Source: Thalassoroseus pseudoceratinae
Lineage (GTDB): Bacteria > Planctomycetota > Planctomycetia > Planctomycetales > Planctomycetaceae
NCBI RefSeq assembly: GCF_011634775.1
Contig: NZ_JAALXT010000004.1
Span: 248,001-312,000, forward strand
Direction of reading: 5' to 3'
DNA length: 64,000 nt
Part shown: one piece after another, positions 7,550-16,209 of the stretch
Layout: each line of letters begins with the position of its first letter
How positions within the stretch are numbered: the stretch's first letter is position 1
Notes under the pieces: model-generated
What the model was told of the DNA's origin: nothing
Database searches by the model: none
Seen by the model: only the letters and a program-made list of their open reading frames with translations
Program-made: the position numbers and the translations under genes

Positions 7550-8860
7550 CTACAACAAGTGTCTCGCTTTGATGTCGAGGTATTGATTGATGAGGCTCGA
7601 GGAGAGGTCTTCGGGTAGACAGTCGACGACCTTTAGACCAGCATGCTCGAGCCGAGCGACTTGCTGCGTTTGGGCGGCGATCATTTCGGCGGCAGCGGCA
7701 ATCTGAAAGGCTTCCACACCGGTTTCCGGCTGGGTATCGAGGCGTTCATAGAGCGGAACGTTTCGCAGGAACGCACCGAGCACAAGATGCGGTGTTTTTA
7801 GTTGCCGCAGTGCCGTTGCAACCGATTTCATGTGGACCTCGTCGAGCGAATGCGTCAACAGAACAACTAATGCACGACGACGGTGACGCAACCGAAGTTG
7901 CTGAACCATCTGCGTGTAATCGGTGGCGTCGAGTGTCGGCGTGAGATCGTAGGTTTGCCGGACAAGTGATTGAATCGCCGTCGCTCCTCGCAAGAGCGGC
8001 ACCCAACGATCCGGCTTGCGTCCGCAAACCAGCATGCCGACCGAATCGCCTTGTCGAAGAGCCACGTAACTCAGCAGAATCGCGGCATTCAACGCTCGAT
8101 CGAAGTGCGTGATGCCTTCAGACTCGTTGCACATGGAACGGCCGCTATCGAGCAGAAAAATGATCGTCTGATTCTTCTCGACAACGTACTCACGGCTGAT
8201 CAACTCCCGTTGCTTGGAAGTTGCTTTCCAATCGATCGTGCGGTATTCGTCGCCACGACGGTACTCGCGAAGCCGATCGAAATCAGTCCCACGACCACGC
8301 AACCGGGACAATCGCACCCCCGCTTGCGAAAGTCGGTTTTGTCTCGCGAGAAGTTCCACGCCGTGGACCGCGCGGATGTCTGGGAAGATTCGCACCGTTT
8401 GTGGGAGTTGGCGTTCTTCTTGGATCGTCCACAATCGGAGTTGACTGCGAAGCCGCAAAAACACCGAGCCAAAGTGATTCGGGCCGCGACGATGCGGACG
8501 GATATGGTAAACAACGCTCTGCGTGCGTTCGGAACGCAAGCGCACGGAGAACGGCAGATCAATGGTGTCACATGGAGCAGGGGGCTCGTCGTGAACTTCG
8601 AGGAAGACCGAAAAGCGATTGGAATTCCGAAACCACAATGTCACCGCGTTGGTCGCCCCTACGCTGAAGACTTCGGCCGCCTCACGCTCAACGGTAATGC
8701 GATTCAACCGAGGCGAGATCAATAAATCGATCACCGCAACGGCGAGGACCGACATCGTCAATAGCACGCCCGCTGAGATCAACACGGGCTTGAAAATTCC
8801 CACAACCAGCGGCACCCCCGCGATCGCGAACAAGGCCAATAAGAATCCGCGGGGCATCAT
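7550..8860 (-). CDS. DUF58 (vWA-like) protein partnered with MoxR ATPase
   Basis: A protein of about 436 residues with two N-terminal membrane segments (FLLALFAIAGVPLVVGIF; VLISAGVLLTMSVLAVAVIDLL) and the DUF58 signature (RGRGTDFDRLREYRRGDEYRTIDW, then IIFLLDSGRSM). DSGRS has the form of a vWA metal-binding motif. DUF58 proteins sit beside MoxR ATPases throughout bacteria and probably serve as their membrane-bound substrate adaptor. The MoxR gene upstream ends about 90 bases before the start. ATG 8860 is the first of two adjacent ATGs with a hydrophobic start right after. Last gene of the minus-strand FHA-MoxR-DUF58 run. Confidence 0.9.
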   Translation of the reverse strand: MMPRGFLLALFAIAGVPLVVGIFKPVLISAGVLLTMSVLAVAVIDLLISPRLNRITVEREAAEVFSVGATNAVTLWFRNSNRFSVFLEVHDEPPAPCDTIDLPFSVRLRSERTQSVVYHIRPHRRGPNHFGSVFLRLRSQLRLWTIQEERQLPQTVRIFPDIRAVHGVELLARQNRLSQAGVRLSRLRGRGTDFDRLREYRRGDEYRTIDWKATSKQRELISREYVVEKNQTIIFLLDSGRSMCNESEGITHFDRALNAAILLSYVALRQGDSVGMLVCGRKPDRWVPLLRGATAIQSLVRQTYDLTPTLDATDYTQMVQQLRLRHRRRALVVLLTHSLDEVHMKSVATALRQLKTPHLVLGAFLRNVPLYERLDTQPETGVEAFQIAAAAEMIAAQTQQVARLEHAGLKVVDCLPEDLSSSLINQYLDIKARHLL

Positions 8861-8946
8861 GGGAGTTGTCCGTCGCTGGTGATGAGCCGTCGAGATTCGT
8901 TGACCACACACATCTGACAACGGATGACGAACGACAATCTACAAAC

Positions 8947-9906
8947 TTATTGCCTTGGCGCTTCCACACTGTCCAGAATTTCTTGGATCACATCATCCAC
9001 GCCGACGCCCTCGATTTCTACATCGGGTCGGAGTCGCAAACGATGTCGCAGAACCCAGGGCGCGAGTTGTTTGATGTCGTCGGGAACCACGAAATCTCGT
9101 CCACGGCAAGCCGCAAGCGCGCGCCCCGCGATGAGCATGTTCACACCGGCTCGCGGGCTTGCACCGACTTCGACAGCATGCCAACGCCGTGTGCGACTGA
9201 CCAAAGCAGTGATGTATCGAATGATCGACGGTTCAACAATCACCTCACGACAGACGGACTGCACTTCGGGAATGTCGCTGGCTTGGAGGACGGTCGTCAC
9301 GTCGAACAGATCCAAGTTGCGTGTGTCGCGTCCGGCAGCGTAGTGGCCGAGAATGTCGGCTTCTTGGTCCTCGCTGGGGTAATCAACCAAGAGCTTGAAC
9401 ATGAAGCGATCCAACTGGGCTTCCGGCAGTGGATACGTTCCTTCTTGCTCCAAGGGGTTCTGAGTGGAAATCGTGATGAAAGGCGGTTCCAAACGGTATG
9501 TTGTCCCATCGACCGTGACTTGTCGTTCCTGCATCGCTTCGAGCAATGCGGACTGCGTTTTCGCCGGCGCACGGTTGATTTCATCCGCCAGCAGCAGATT
9601 TGTGAAAATCGGCCCGCGGTTGAAATGGAACTCGCCCGAATTCATCTCGTAGACCGAATGCCCGGTAATGTCGGATGGCATCAGGTCCGGAGTGAACTGG
9701 ATTCGGCAGAATTCGCAGGACAACACACGACTCAAGGTGTTGACGAGCAGCGTCTTCCCAAGACCGGGCACGCCTTCGATCAGGATGTTGCCTTCGCAAA
9801 ACAATCCAACCAAGGTCGCTTCGATCAATTCATCTTGGCCGACCATGACCTTGCCCACTTCGGCCAACGCGCGGTCGAAGATGGTTTCAATCTGTCCAAT
9901 ATGCAT
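8947..9906 (-). CDS. MoxR-family AAA+ ATPase
   Basis: A 319-residue AAA+ ATPase of the MoxR group, thought to remodel proteins or insert cofactors together with vWA/DUF58 partners. Walker A is GVPGLGKT (residues 45-52), Walker B LLLADE (104-109), followed by the family pattern INRAPAKTQSALLEAMQERQVT; sensor region FITISTQNPLEQEGTYPLPEAQLDRF is complete. The frame is open further upstream, but ATG 9906 gives the usual MoxR N-terminus and length. It lies directly upstream of the DUF58 gene and downstream of an FHA gene. Confidence 0.93.
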   Translation of the reverse strand: MHIGQIETIFDRALAEVGKVMVGQDELIEATLVGLFCEGNILIEGVPGLGKTLLVNTLSRVLSCEFCRIQFTPDLMPSDITGHSVYEMNSGEFHFNRGPIFTNLLLADEINRAPAKTQSALLEAMQERQVTVDGTTYRLEPPFITISTQNPLEQEGTYPLPEAQLDRFMFKLLVDYPSEDQEADILGHYAAGRDTRNLDLFDVTTVLQASDIPEVQSVCREVIVEPSIIRYITALVSRTRRWHAVEVGASPRAGVNMLIAGRALAACRGRDFVVPDDIKQLAPWVLRHRLRLRPDVEIEGVGVDDVIQEILDSVEAPRQ

Positions 9907-10085
9907 CGGCCAACCAAGTGGGTTTGTTGTCAGGTTTTCGTTGTGGGCGTTCTCGCCAGCTCTGACGCTCGATGGCGTTATACCCACAGACTTCGTGGGA
10001 TTCCCGTTTGCTTCGAGTGTGAGAAGTCGCACTCGAGTGCACGCGAATCCAACTGTTACCTTTTACCCACAACAAACCACCCAAA

Positions 10086-10412
10086 TCAACCGTGATAGAG
10101 GATGTCGCGAGGACGTTGCACTGTGAGGCGTTCGTAGGAAATTACGAACTCAACCTCTCCCAGCCGCAACCGATCGCCGGGCAACAAGGGGGCTTCACAA
10201 ACTTTCTGATCGTTGACGAAGGTTCCCCCCATCGATTCCAAGTCACGGACACGCAGGGTGTCGTCTTCGATGGCCATTTCGCAGTGATGTCCGTCTAAGG
10301 CATCGCCGATGTGTTCGGCGTCGTCGGAACTTCCGAGGACGGCCGGAAAGCGATCAAGGACCACACGCTGAAATTGACGGGAGCCGTTCTGTCGATACAA
10401 GCGGACGCGCAT
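10086..10412 (-). CDS. Stand-alone FHA-domain protein
   Basis: A 108-residue forkhead-associated domain, which binds phosphothreonine peptides. The N-terminal strand (RVRLYRQNGSRQFQRV), HHCEMAIEDDTLRVRDLESMGGTFVNDQKV and LLPGDRLRLGEVEFVI follow the fold; the usual GR near the start is replaced by GS (VLGSSDDAEHI) and SxxH by GHHCEM. It precedes the MoxR and DUF58 genes on the same strand, so it may bring the MoxR/DUF58 pair under Ser/Thr-kinase control. The start ATG 10412 has no strong ribosome site. Confidence 0.8.
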   Translation of the reverse strand: MRVRLYRQNGSRQFQRVVLDRFPAVLGSSDDAEHIGDALDGHHCEMAIEDDTLRVRDLESMGGTFVNDQKVCEAPLLPGDRLRLGEVEFVISYERLTVQRPRDILYHG

Positions 10413-10941
10413 AGGTACAAATGAAGAGTCAGAGGTATCGGACTAGAGCGCTATGGAAATGGTTTCCTCAGGCGTTTTCGTGTGGGGATCCTAAAAACGG
10501 CTGAGCAGCTCTTCGACCTCAATGTGGTATCAGCAATCCGTTTCTTGACCATTTCATAGAGGGGATAGACCTCAGCAAAACACAATTTCTCAGGGAATTC
10601 AACGGCAGATTCGGCGTTTACGGGGAATTTCCCGATTTTACCCTCCGATTGTCTCCTACGAGTTGACCCTAACCAACATTAGTTCACATTGACGATCGGT
10701 CAACACCGTTTGGAACATCGACGGTTTCGCTTCGCGAGAGTGTATCTAATACGGATTTCTTGCAAGATTCGTTGAGAACAGACGCCTTTACGGAATGAAC
10801 CTGGCCACCCATAGCCACCAATAAATTTGTTGATGTGACTCCCCAGCCACCAATTCGACTGATTTCACTTTGAGCTTTGGTCGATGGTATGACACAGAAG
10901 ATTAGTCGGAGTACGCACCGAATCGATTTGGGCCATACCAA
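10413..10941. other. Intergenic region between the two MoxR gene groups
   Basis: About 530 bases. A long minus-strand frame (10684-11325) crosses it but its content (strings of Arg, Cys and Trp) is that of an antisense shadow. No repeats or hairpins stand out. It separates the FHA-MoxR-DUF58 genes from the FtsH/MoxR group, so the two are probably separate transcripts. Confidence 0.4.
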
Positions 10942-11289
10942 ATGAGAGTCGCTCTTTCCTTCAATCTGTTCCTCCTTGCCTGTCCATTGCTGACGGGGTG
11001 CCAGTTGCATTCCGTTGGGCACGATGCTCTCCAGGCACACGCGGAGGTTGAAGACAGCTACGCCGATGTCGTAGATGCGATCGGGCAACTCAGTCCCGTG
11101 GCCCGTCCTTGGCACGACGAAGACCGGTTGGCTTACTACTCGCGTCCGAAGTACCTGCGGACGGCGGCGGCGGAAGTGGATCACGCCTATGTGGTAGAAC
11201 CGCCGGAATCTTCGCTCACAGCCCCAACAGCGTCGGCACCTTCTCCCGTAACAGGGCCATCTCCTGGTGTGTTTCACCCAGGTAGGTAA
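10942..11289 (+). CDS. Putative small lipoprotein
   Basis: A 115-residue frame with a good lipoprotein leader: MRVALSFNLFLLACPLLTGC, lipobox LTGC with the acylated Cys at residue 20. The rest is polar, with a Pro/Ser/Thr-rich tail. It is the only plus-strand candidate between 7,100 and 22,800, and its last 74 bases overlap the 3' end of the MoxR gene on the opposite strand. No clear ribosome site. The leader is the only support, so it may be spurious. Confidence 0.45.
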   Translation: MRVALSFNLFLLACPLLTGCQLHSVGHDALQAHAEVEDSYADVVDAIGQLSPVARPWHDEDRLAYYSRPKYLRTAAAEVDHAYVVEPPESSLTAPTASAPSPVTGPSPGVFHPGR

Positions 11290-12235
11290 GAAGTTGGAGA
11301 TCGTCGCGATTGACGGTTCCACCATGCATCAGCCATGCCCGCACACGAAGTAACTTATAGAGCTTGACCAACTTGCGATCGCTGATGAACAGCCGGTCCT
11401 CCCGAACGAGCGTTTTCACGAGCCGTTGATATTCCCGAAAGACATCGTCCGGGAAAAACAATTGGCGGTCGTTCCGCGGTTCGCCTTGGCTGGCATGCTC
11501 TCGCTGACCAAATAGGTAAGTCAGATACCGCCCGGCCTTCAGAATGTCTTCCAGCGTCGCGTGCCCTTCCATCCATGGGCGTTGATTGAGTGAACGATGC
11601 ACTTCAGCGTCCAAGCCGGCATCGATCAACGCGGTGAAGTGGTCATCCGCGACGGATAGACTTTCCGCCTTCAACACGAAACGGTCTTTGAGGGCCGACA
11701 ACTCACCATGCTCTGGAACCTCGTTGGTCGCGGCGAACAGGATTCGCAAATTGACCGGCTGCGGTTTCCCGTCTTGGTAGAACTTCTTCTCGTTGATGAT
11801 GGTCAACAAGATATTCAAAATCGCCGAGTTCGATTTGAAAATCTCGTCCAAGAATGCCAGCCGAGCCGTTGGCAACTTGCCTTGTTCACGCCGGATGTAC
11901 CGCCCCTCGCGGAGCTTGTTGATGTCGATCGGTCCGACGATTTCACTTGGCTCGGTGAACCGGGTGAGCATGTACTCGAAATAATCGTCTTCCGGCAAAC
12001 CGATTGCATCCTTGAACTTCAAGATTAAATCGCTCTTCGCCGTTCCAGGCGGACCGACGATGAGCAACGGTTCCTGAGCGACGGCGGAAACCACCATCAG
12101 ATCGATCAACGATTGCTTCTGAACCAGAAACCGTCCCAAACTGGTCCGCAACCGATTGAGTCGCCCGCGAATTTCTTCGGCTTGGTCGCGAAGTTCTTCA
12201 AAGGTCCAATCTTCCGTCGACGCTGCTGTGCTCAT
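11216..12235 (-). CDS. RavA/MoxR-type AAA+ ATPase of the FtsH-MoxR cluster
   Basis: A 339-residue AAA+ ATPase. Walker A is GPPGTAKS (61-68), Walker B LAFLDE (126-131) followed by IFKSNSAILNILLTIINE, and the sensor-1 stretch ILFAATNEVPEHGELSALKDRF; GPPGTAKSDL and FKSNSAILN are RavA-subgroup features that set it apart from the MoxR protein encoded at 8947-9906. The C-terminal helical lid is complete (DRKLVKLYKLLRVRAWLMHGG). It is the last gene of a minus-strand group with the 1183-aa protein (44 bases upstream), the 88-aa protein and the FtsH-like protease. In FtsH-vWA-MoxR systems the MoxR ATPase is thought to act as effector-control chaperone; that role here is inferred. Confidence 0.92.
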   Translation of the reverse strand: MSTAASTEDWTFEELRDQAEEIRGRLNRLRTSLGRFLVQKQSLIDLMVVSAVAQEPLLIVGPPGTAKSDLILKFKDAIGLPEDDYFEYMLTRFTEPSEIVGPIDINKLREGRYIRREQGKLPTARLAFLDEIFKSNSAILNILLTIINEKKFYQDGKPQPVNLRILFAATNEVPEHGELSALKDRFVLKAESLSVADDHFTALIDAGLDAEVHRSLNQRPWMEGHATLEDILKAGRYLTYLFGQREHASQGEPRNDRQLFFPDDVFREYQRLVKTLVREDRLFISDRKLVKLYKLLRVRAWLMHGGTVNRDDLQLLTYLGETHQEMALLREKVPTLLGL

Positions 12236-12278
12236 GGTGTTCCGTGAAGTCGGAGATGCAAAGTTCTATCGGGCTGAC

Positions 12279-15200
12279 TCAAATTCCAGCAACATTACGG
12301 GCGTGTTCCACATCGTGATGAATGCGGCGGCGAATGAAGTATTCATGCTCTTCTAGCAACTGTCGACCTTTGCGGTCGAGCGTGAAGTCATCACTAATCA
12401 TTGCCAGCACGACGGTTTCGACAACGTCCAGCAGGGCGGGGGAATAGTACCGTTCACACGCATCCATAGCCCCACGGATCATGTTGCCGCCAGCTTTTGG
12501 TTGTGCAATTTGATCAAGCTTGTCAAACACTTCCTCGAATCGCGGCAATGCGAATTCGACCGGGGCTTGTTCCAAAGTGGCCAGATACACACGAAGTAAG
12601 CCCAACCGTTCCAATGGCTTGAGAGTCTTTTGCTGGAACAGAAACTCACAAACCTCGTTGACGGTTGCTTTGGCATCATCATGCTGGCCGAGGTAAAACC
12701 GACCAGCGGCGACATTCAACATCAGAAAATGCCGACGCTTCGTGTTGATCAATTCGCGTTCAGCGTCGGCTGCATCTGCGTTTGCCACTGAACCCGTCTT
12801 GGCGGTTTTCGACCGGCTTCGCGATTTTGTGGTTTCTTCGGTTTGATCGAATTGGTTCGCTTTGACCAACCGTTCGATTTGGTCGAGCATCTCGGCAACT
12901 TCCGAACGCATCCCCAATTTTCGCAACCCGTGAACCGCTCGTTTGATGAGTGCACCGAAGGTTTCCGCCGTCTCGGATCGACTGGCCTTTTCGAACAACA
13001 CATGAAGCCGATTCCAGAACGTCTGGACTGGACCGCTGAGCCCAAAGTGGGCGGCCACCTCGATGGATTGTTCCAGAAGCACGGCTTGCTGGTTGGCATC
13101 CACGAGCTCGTCGAGTGTCGGCAACACCCGATCCAGCAACTCCCGCGCGTGCGACTCCCCCAATCGCGGTGCGAATTCGAGAGCCGATGTCAGAAGCACT
13201 TTGCCACCGAGCGGGTCAAAATCGATAGGGGCGGTGTTACCATGCTCGTCGAGCAGGTCGAGTAGTTTCGTCGCCAACGCATCCCGATCGTTGAGATCGA
13301 TTAACTGTTCCAATTGGCTCGCGAGTCCGGACTCAGACGAGGTTTGATTCCCTTGGTAGAACCGTGCCCAAGCGTTGACCTGCTCGTGCGGATGCAAAAT
13401 TCTCGATTGCCGCCGTAGCTTGTTCAAATAATAACCGGCTTCGCGGCGAGACTTCTTCTCCGCCACCGACAGGCCATCGGTCGGTTCAAAGAACGTGAGC
13501 AACTCTTCCGAGAGACGATTACCAGCAGCTTGCCCGTCCAAGGCCTGTTCGATGCGTTGCCCAAACGCGTCTGCCACCCACTGGTGAACCACATCCGGTT
13601 GGTCTCCGGTGTTGAGCAAGTCCTCCCGCACGGTGTGAAGCAACTCCCGAGCTTCATCGCTGCGGTTCATTCGAGCCAAACCGTAAGCGGTGATGAGATT
13701 TGCATACGCCGCCGTCTTAGCATTTTTCAGTGTTGGACGGGTTTCGCTTTCTTCCTCGACCCAATGGCGGATTTTCGGTTGCAATTCGACAAGTCTCTGG
13801 CCGATGGTTCGATATCGGTCGCCGGTCCGGTTGCTGGTTGACCGCAGGAATGCGGGCAGGTCAAGTTCGGGGGTCAATCCTTGTGCGTAAAGCCGTTCCA
13901 AAATTCGGTCGCGTGCCCGAGCCAAGGCCAAGACATCGTTGTCGGCAAGTTGTGAAAACGAAAGCCAAGCCAGCCATGCCACGCGGATCGGCAGCAACGA
14001 TTCCGAACGCTCCAAGACGGTTTGCACACGCGGCAAATTCTCGGCATTGTCGATTCCCGATCCCGAACTCGCCGCTGCAATCAGATGAGCCGCCAATAGG
14101 TTGACTTCGCTCGGGCTCAATCGGTTTTTGGCGACCAGGGCTTCGAAGTCATCACCGCCGACGGCCGGCTCGCCACTCGACTTCGTTTCCAGATCGAACC
14201 AAGCATCGGCCACCTCTGCCGACACGGATGGTTCATCCCAGACCGCGTTCGCCCAGCAGAGTGCTGCATCGGTATTTTGTGACAATCCGGCGTAAGTCGC
14301 GGCCAACTCCTGCCACAACTCTCGCCGTTCGGGAGAATCGAATTCCGCGTCCGAATCGTGAAATGCCTGTCGTAGTTCCTGAAGACGAACCTCCAACTCC
14401 GACGGTTTCACCACTCTCCGAGTCCGACGAGAACTCTTCGGACTGGCTGTCGGAGCCGGCACCGCCACGGCCTTTTTCACGCTTTCCGATTTCTGAGATG
14501 GCCGCCGCTCTTTCGTTTCCGTCGATGCCGAACCTTGCGATTGTTGCTCCGGTTCGCTGCGAGTCGGAGCGGCATCGCGTTCCGATCGCCCATCGCCACA
14601 CACGAACTTTTCGAAGTCGAACTGCATCGACTGCGTCCATTCCTCTAGTGCTTTCCGGTCGTTATCCAATACGTAATCGACCCAATCCGCGAGCGGACGG
14701 AACGCCGAATCCGAAAGGCTCTGCGGTTGAAATGAAGAATCGTCCGTCGGCATCAACCAGGTGATTTCCGCGGAATCGTTCGCAAGCAGATTCTTGACAG
14801 CGTCTCGACGTAAGGGGGGATGAATTCGCCGACCAACCGGCACGAACAGGTTCGGCAACTTCAAATACGGTCGGCAAGCCACTCCGTCCAGGACCAAAAC
14901 CGGCGGCCCCGAACTTCCGGGACGTGCCCGCACAACAACCGTTCGCGATCTATCTGCAGATTCCAAATCCCCGACGGCAAACGCCAACCGGGAAATCAAC
15001 CGATCGTCCGAATTCCGAACCAGATCGTCGAGTTGTTCGGCTCCCTTTTCCGTCAACACCCAAAGTTCCGCAGCATCGTCGGCGTGCCCGTTCACCAATT
15101 GCAGCGAGACGTTCAAACGGTCGTCGAGGTCAGCGGCCGAAAGCGATTGCGGGTCGGTCGGCAAATGCAGATCGAGCAGCTCGTAGATATCACGAAACCG

Positions 15201-15830
15201 ACCTTCATCAAGCGTTGTCCATGAACCGTCCGCAGCGATCAACACCACCTGACCGTTCGGTGCCATCACCTGCGAAGCCAACGGGTGCCGATATCCGAAC
15301 TCCACCCAAACCCGAGAGCCGGTTTCCACAAACGCCCGCGGACGAGAATCCGACTCGGATTCATCCTCCAACGCCCGCAACAACGAGTAATACGGCGGAC
15401 CGACAACATGCAGTAACGCCACTTCGCCGCCAGCGGCCTTCACCCGCCGAAAACCCTGACGATCGTTTCCCAACCGCAACATCTCCGTGGCAATGTCGGC
15501 CAACTGCGTTGGGTCCGGCAGTAGAAACAAGACAGGCGTGCGATCTGCGAGTTGCGGTGCGGTAGCCGTTGCTTCCGCTGGAATGACCTCTGGCCAACAC
15601 GACACGCTTTCGGGCGAACCACCCGATCCGCGAAAACTCTTTCGCTCGAGAATTCCCAGTTCCTTTAGAGCGTTCGCGTCGAAATTGGCATCGTCATCAA
15701 GCGGACGCACCCAAACCCGACCGTCATCGGCAGTTGCTGTTTCCGCCGGTTGCGTGCTGACCTCTGGCGGGATGACGCCGGACGTCAACGCTAGCGAAAG
15801 CACATCGAGATTCGGAAACAAAAGGATCAT
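12279..15830 (-). CDS. Large helical-repeat protein of the FtsH-MoxR cluster
   Basis: An 1183-residue cytosolic-looking protein (no signal peptide or membrane segment). Residues 1-430 form a mixed alpha/beta region (VLFLLPDPTQLADIATEMLRLG; VFVETGSRVWVEFGYRHP-like strands). About 430-500 is a low-complexity Ser/Glu/Arg linker (QQSQGSASTETKERRPSQKS). The remainder, to the C-terminus, is a string of helical pairs like TPR or related repeats, with phrases such as MLNVAAGRFYLGQHDDAKATVNEVCEFL. It lies between the 88-aa gene and the MoxR gene. The N-terminal part may be one of the accessory 'X' domains defined for FtsH- or propeller-containing ternary systems, but I cannot assign which. I find no vWA metal-binding motif. 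Confidence 0.75.
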   Translation of the reverse strand: MILLFPNLDVLSLALTSGVIPPEVSTQPAETATADDGRVWVRPLDDDANFDANALKELGILERKSFRGSGGSPESVSCWPEVIPAEATATAPQLADRTPVLFLLPDPTQLADIATEMLRLGNDRQGFRRVKAAGGEVALLHVVGPPYYSLLRALEDESESDSRPRAFVETGSRVWVEFGYRHPLASQVMAPNGQVVLIAADGSWTTLDEGRFRDIYELLDLHLPTDPQSLSAADLDDRLNVSLQLVNGHADDAAELWVLTEKGAEQLDDLVRNSDDRLISRLAFAVGDLESADRSRTVVVRARPGSSGPPVLVLDGVACRPYLKLPNLFVPVGRRIHPPLRRDAVKNLLANDSAEITWLMPTDDSSFQPQSLSDSAFRPLADWVDYVLDNDRKALEEWTQSMQFDFEKFVCGDGRSERDAAPTRSEPEQQSQGSASTETKERRPSQKSESVKKAVAVPAPTASPKSSRRTRRVVKPSELEVRLQELRQAFHDSDAEFDSPERRELWQELAATYAGLSQNTDAALCWANAVWDEPSVSAEVADAWFDLETKSSGEPAVGGDDFEALVAKNRLSPSEVNLLAAHLIAAASSGSGIDNAENLPRVQTVLERSESLLPIRVAWLAWLSFSQLADNDVLALARARDRILERLYAQGLTPELDLPAFLRSTSNRTGDRYRTIGQRLVELQPKIRHWVEEESETRPTLKNAKTAAYANLITAYGLARMNRSDEARELLHTVREDLLNTGDQPDVVHQWVADAFGQRIEQALDGQAAGNRLSEELLTFFEPTDGLSVAEKKSRREAGYYLNKLRRQSRILHPHEQVNAWARFYQGNQTSSESGLASQLEQLIDLNDRDALATKLLDLLDEHGNTAPIDFDPLGGKVLLTSALEFAPRLGESHARELLDRVLPTLDELVDANQQAVLLEQSIEVAAHFGLSGPVQTFWNRLHVLFEKASRSETAETFGALIKRAVHGLRKLGMRSEVAEMLDQIERLVKANQFDQTEETTKSRSRSKTAKTGSVANADAADAERELINTKRRHFLMLNVAAGRFYLGQHDDAKATVNEVCEFLFQQKTLKPLERLGLLRVYLATLEQAPVEFALPRFEEVFDKLDQIAQPKAGGNMIRGAMDACERYYSPALLDVVETVVLAMISDDFTLDRKGRQLLEEHEYFIRRRIHHDVEHARNVAGI

Positions 15831-15940
15831 GAGCGACGAGTCGGATCAGTCTTGCAGGTTCAAACATATCACCGAAGCGATAGTATAGAAGCTCGCGACC
15901 GCTTCGCCCACTCTGCTCGGTTCCGCTGGAAACAAAACCG

Positions 15941-16207
15941 TCAGGCTCCCTCGGAGTGTTCTTCCCGATTCGCAGCCGGAGAGCCGATCGGGATTTCGGG
16001 AATATCGACTTCTTCCTCACGTTCGACGATCAATTTCCCCGCTTCGCCTTCGGAAAGCAAACCGCCTTCGATCAGCCGATCAACCAATTGCCGATGCATC
16101 TGCTCGTGTTCGTGCGGCAGCGAATCCGCATCGGATTCCAGCGTGACCACAATGTCCTTCTTGTTCGTTTTGGGATCGACCCGCAGCGTGATGGTCATTT
16201 CAGCCAT
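15941..16207 (-). CDS. Small acidic protein following the FtsH-like protease
   Basis: An 88-residue protein that begins with a beta-rich stretch (MAEMTITLRVDPKTNKKDIVVTLES) and continues with a helix and a Glu-rich tail. Its ATG comes two bases after the stop of the FtsH-like gene, so the two are co-translated. Small beta-rich partners of this size are usual in FtsH/MoxR conflict loci. Family not assigned. Confidence 0.75.
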   Translation of the reverse strand: MAEMTITLRVDPKTNKKDIVVTLESDADSLPHEHEQMHRQLVDRLIEGGLLSEGEAGKLIVEREEEVDIPEIPIGSPAANREEHSEGA

Positions 16208-16209
16208 GT

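Noticed and set aside
8866-10095. Plus-strand frame of 409 codons
   Set aside because: Antisense of the MoxR gene, whose Walker A and B motifs are on the minus strand.
10684-11325. Minus-strand frame of 213 codons
   Set aside because: Content is rich in Arg/Cys/Trp and it opposes the lipoprotein frame; no ribosome site and no protein-like motifs. An antisense shadow.
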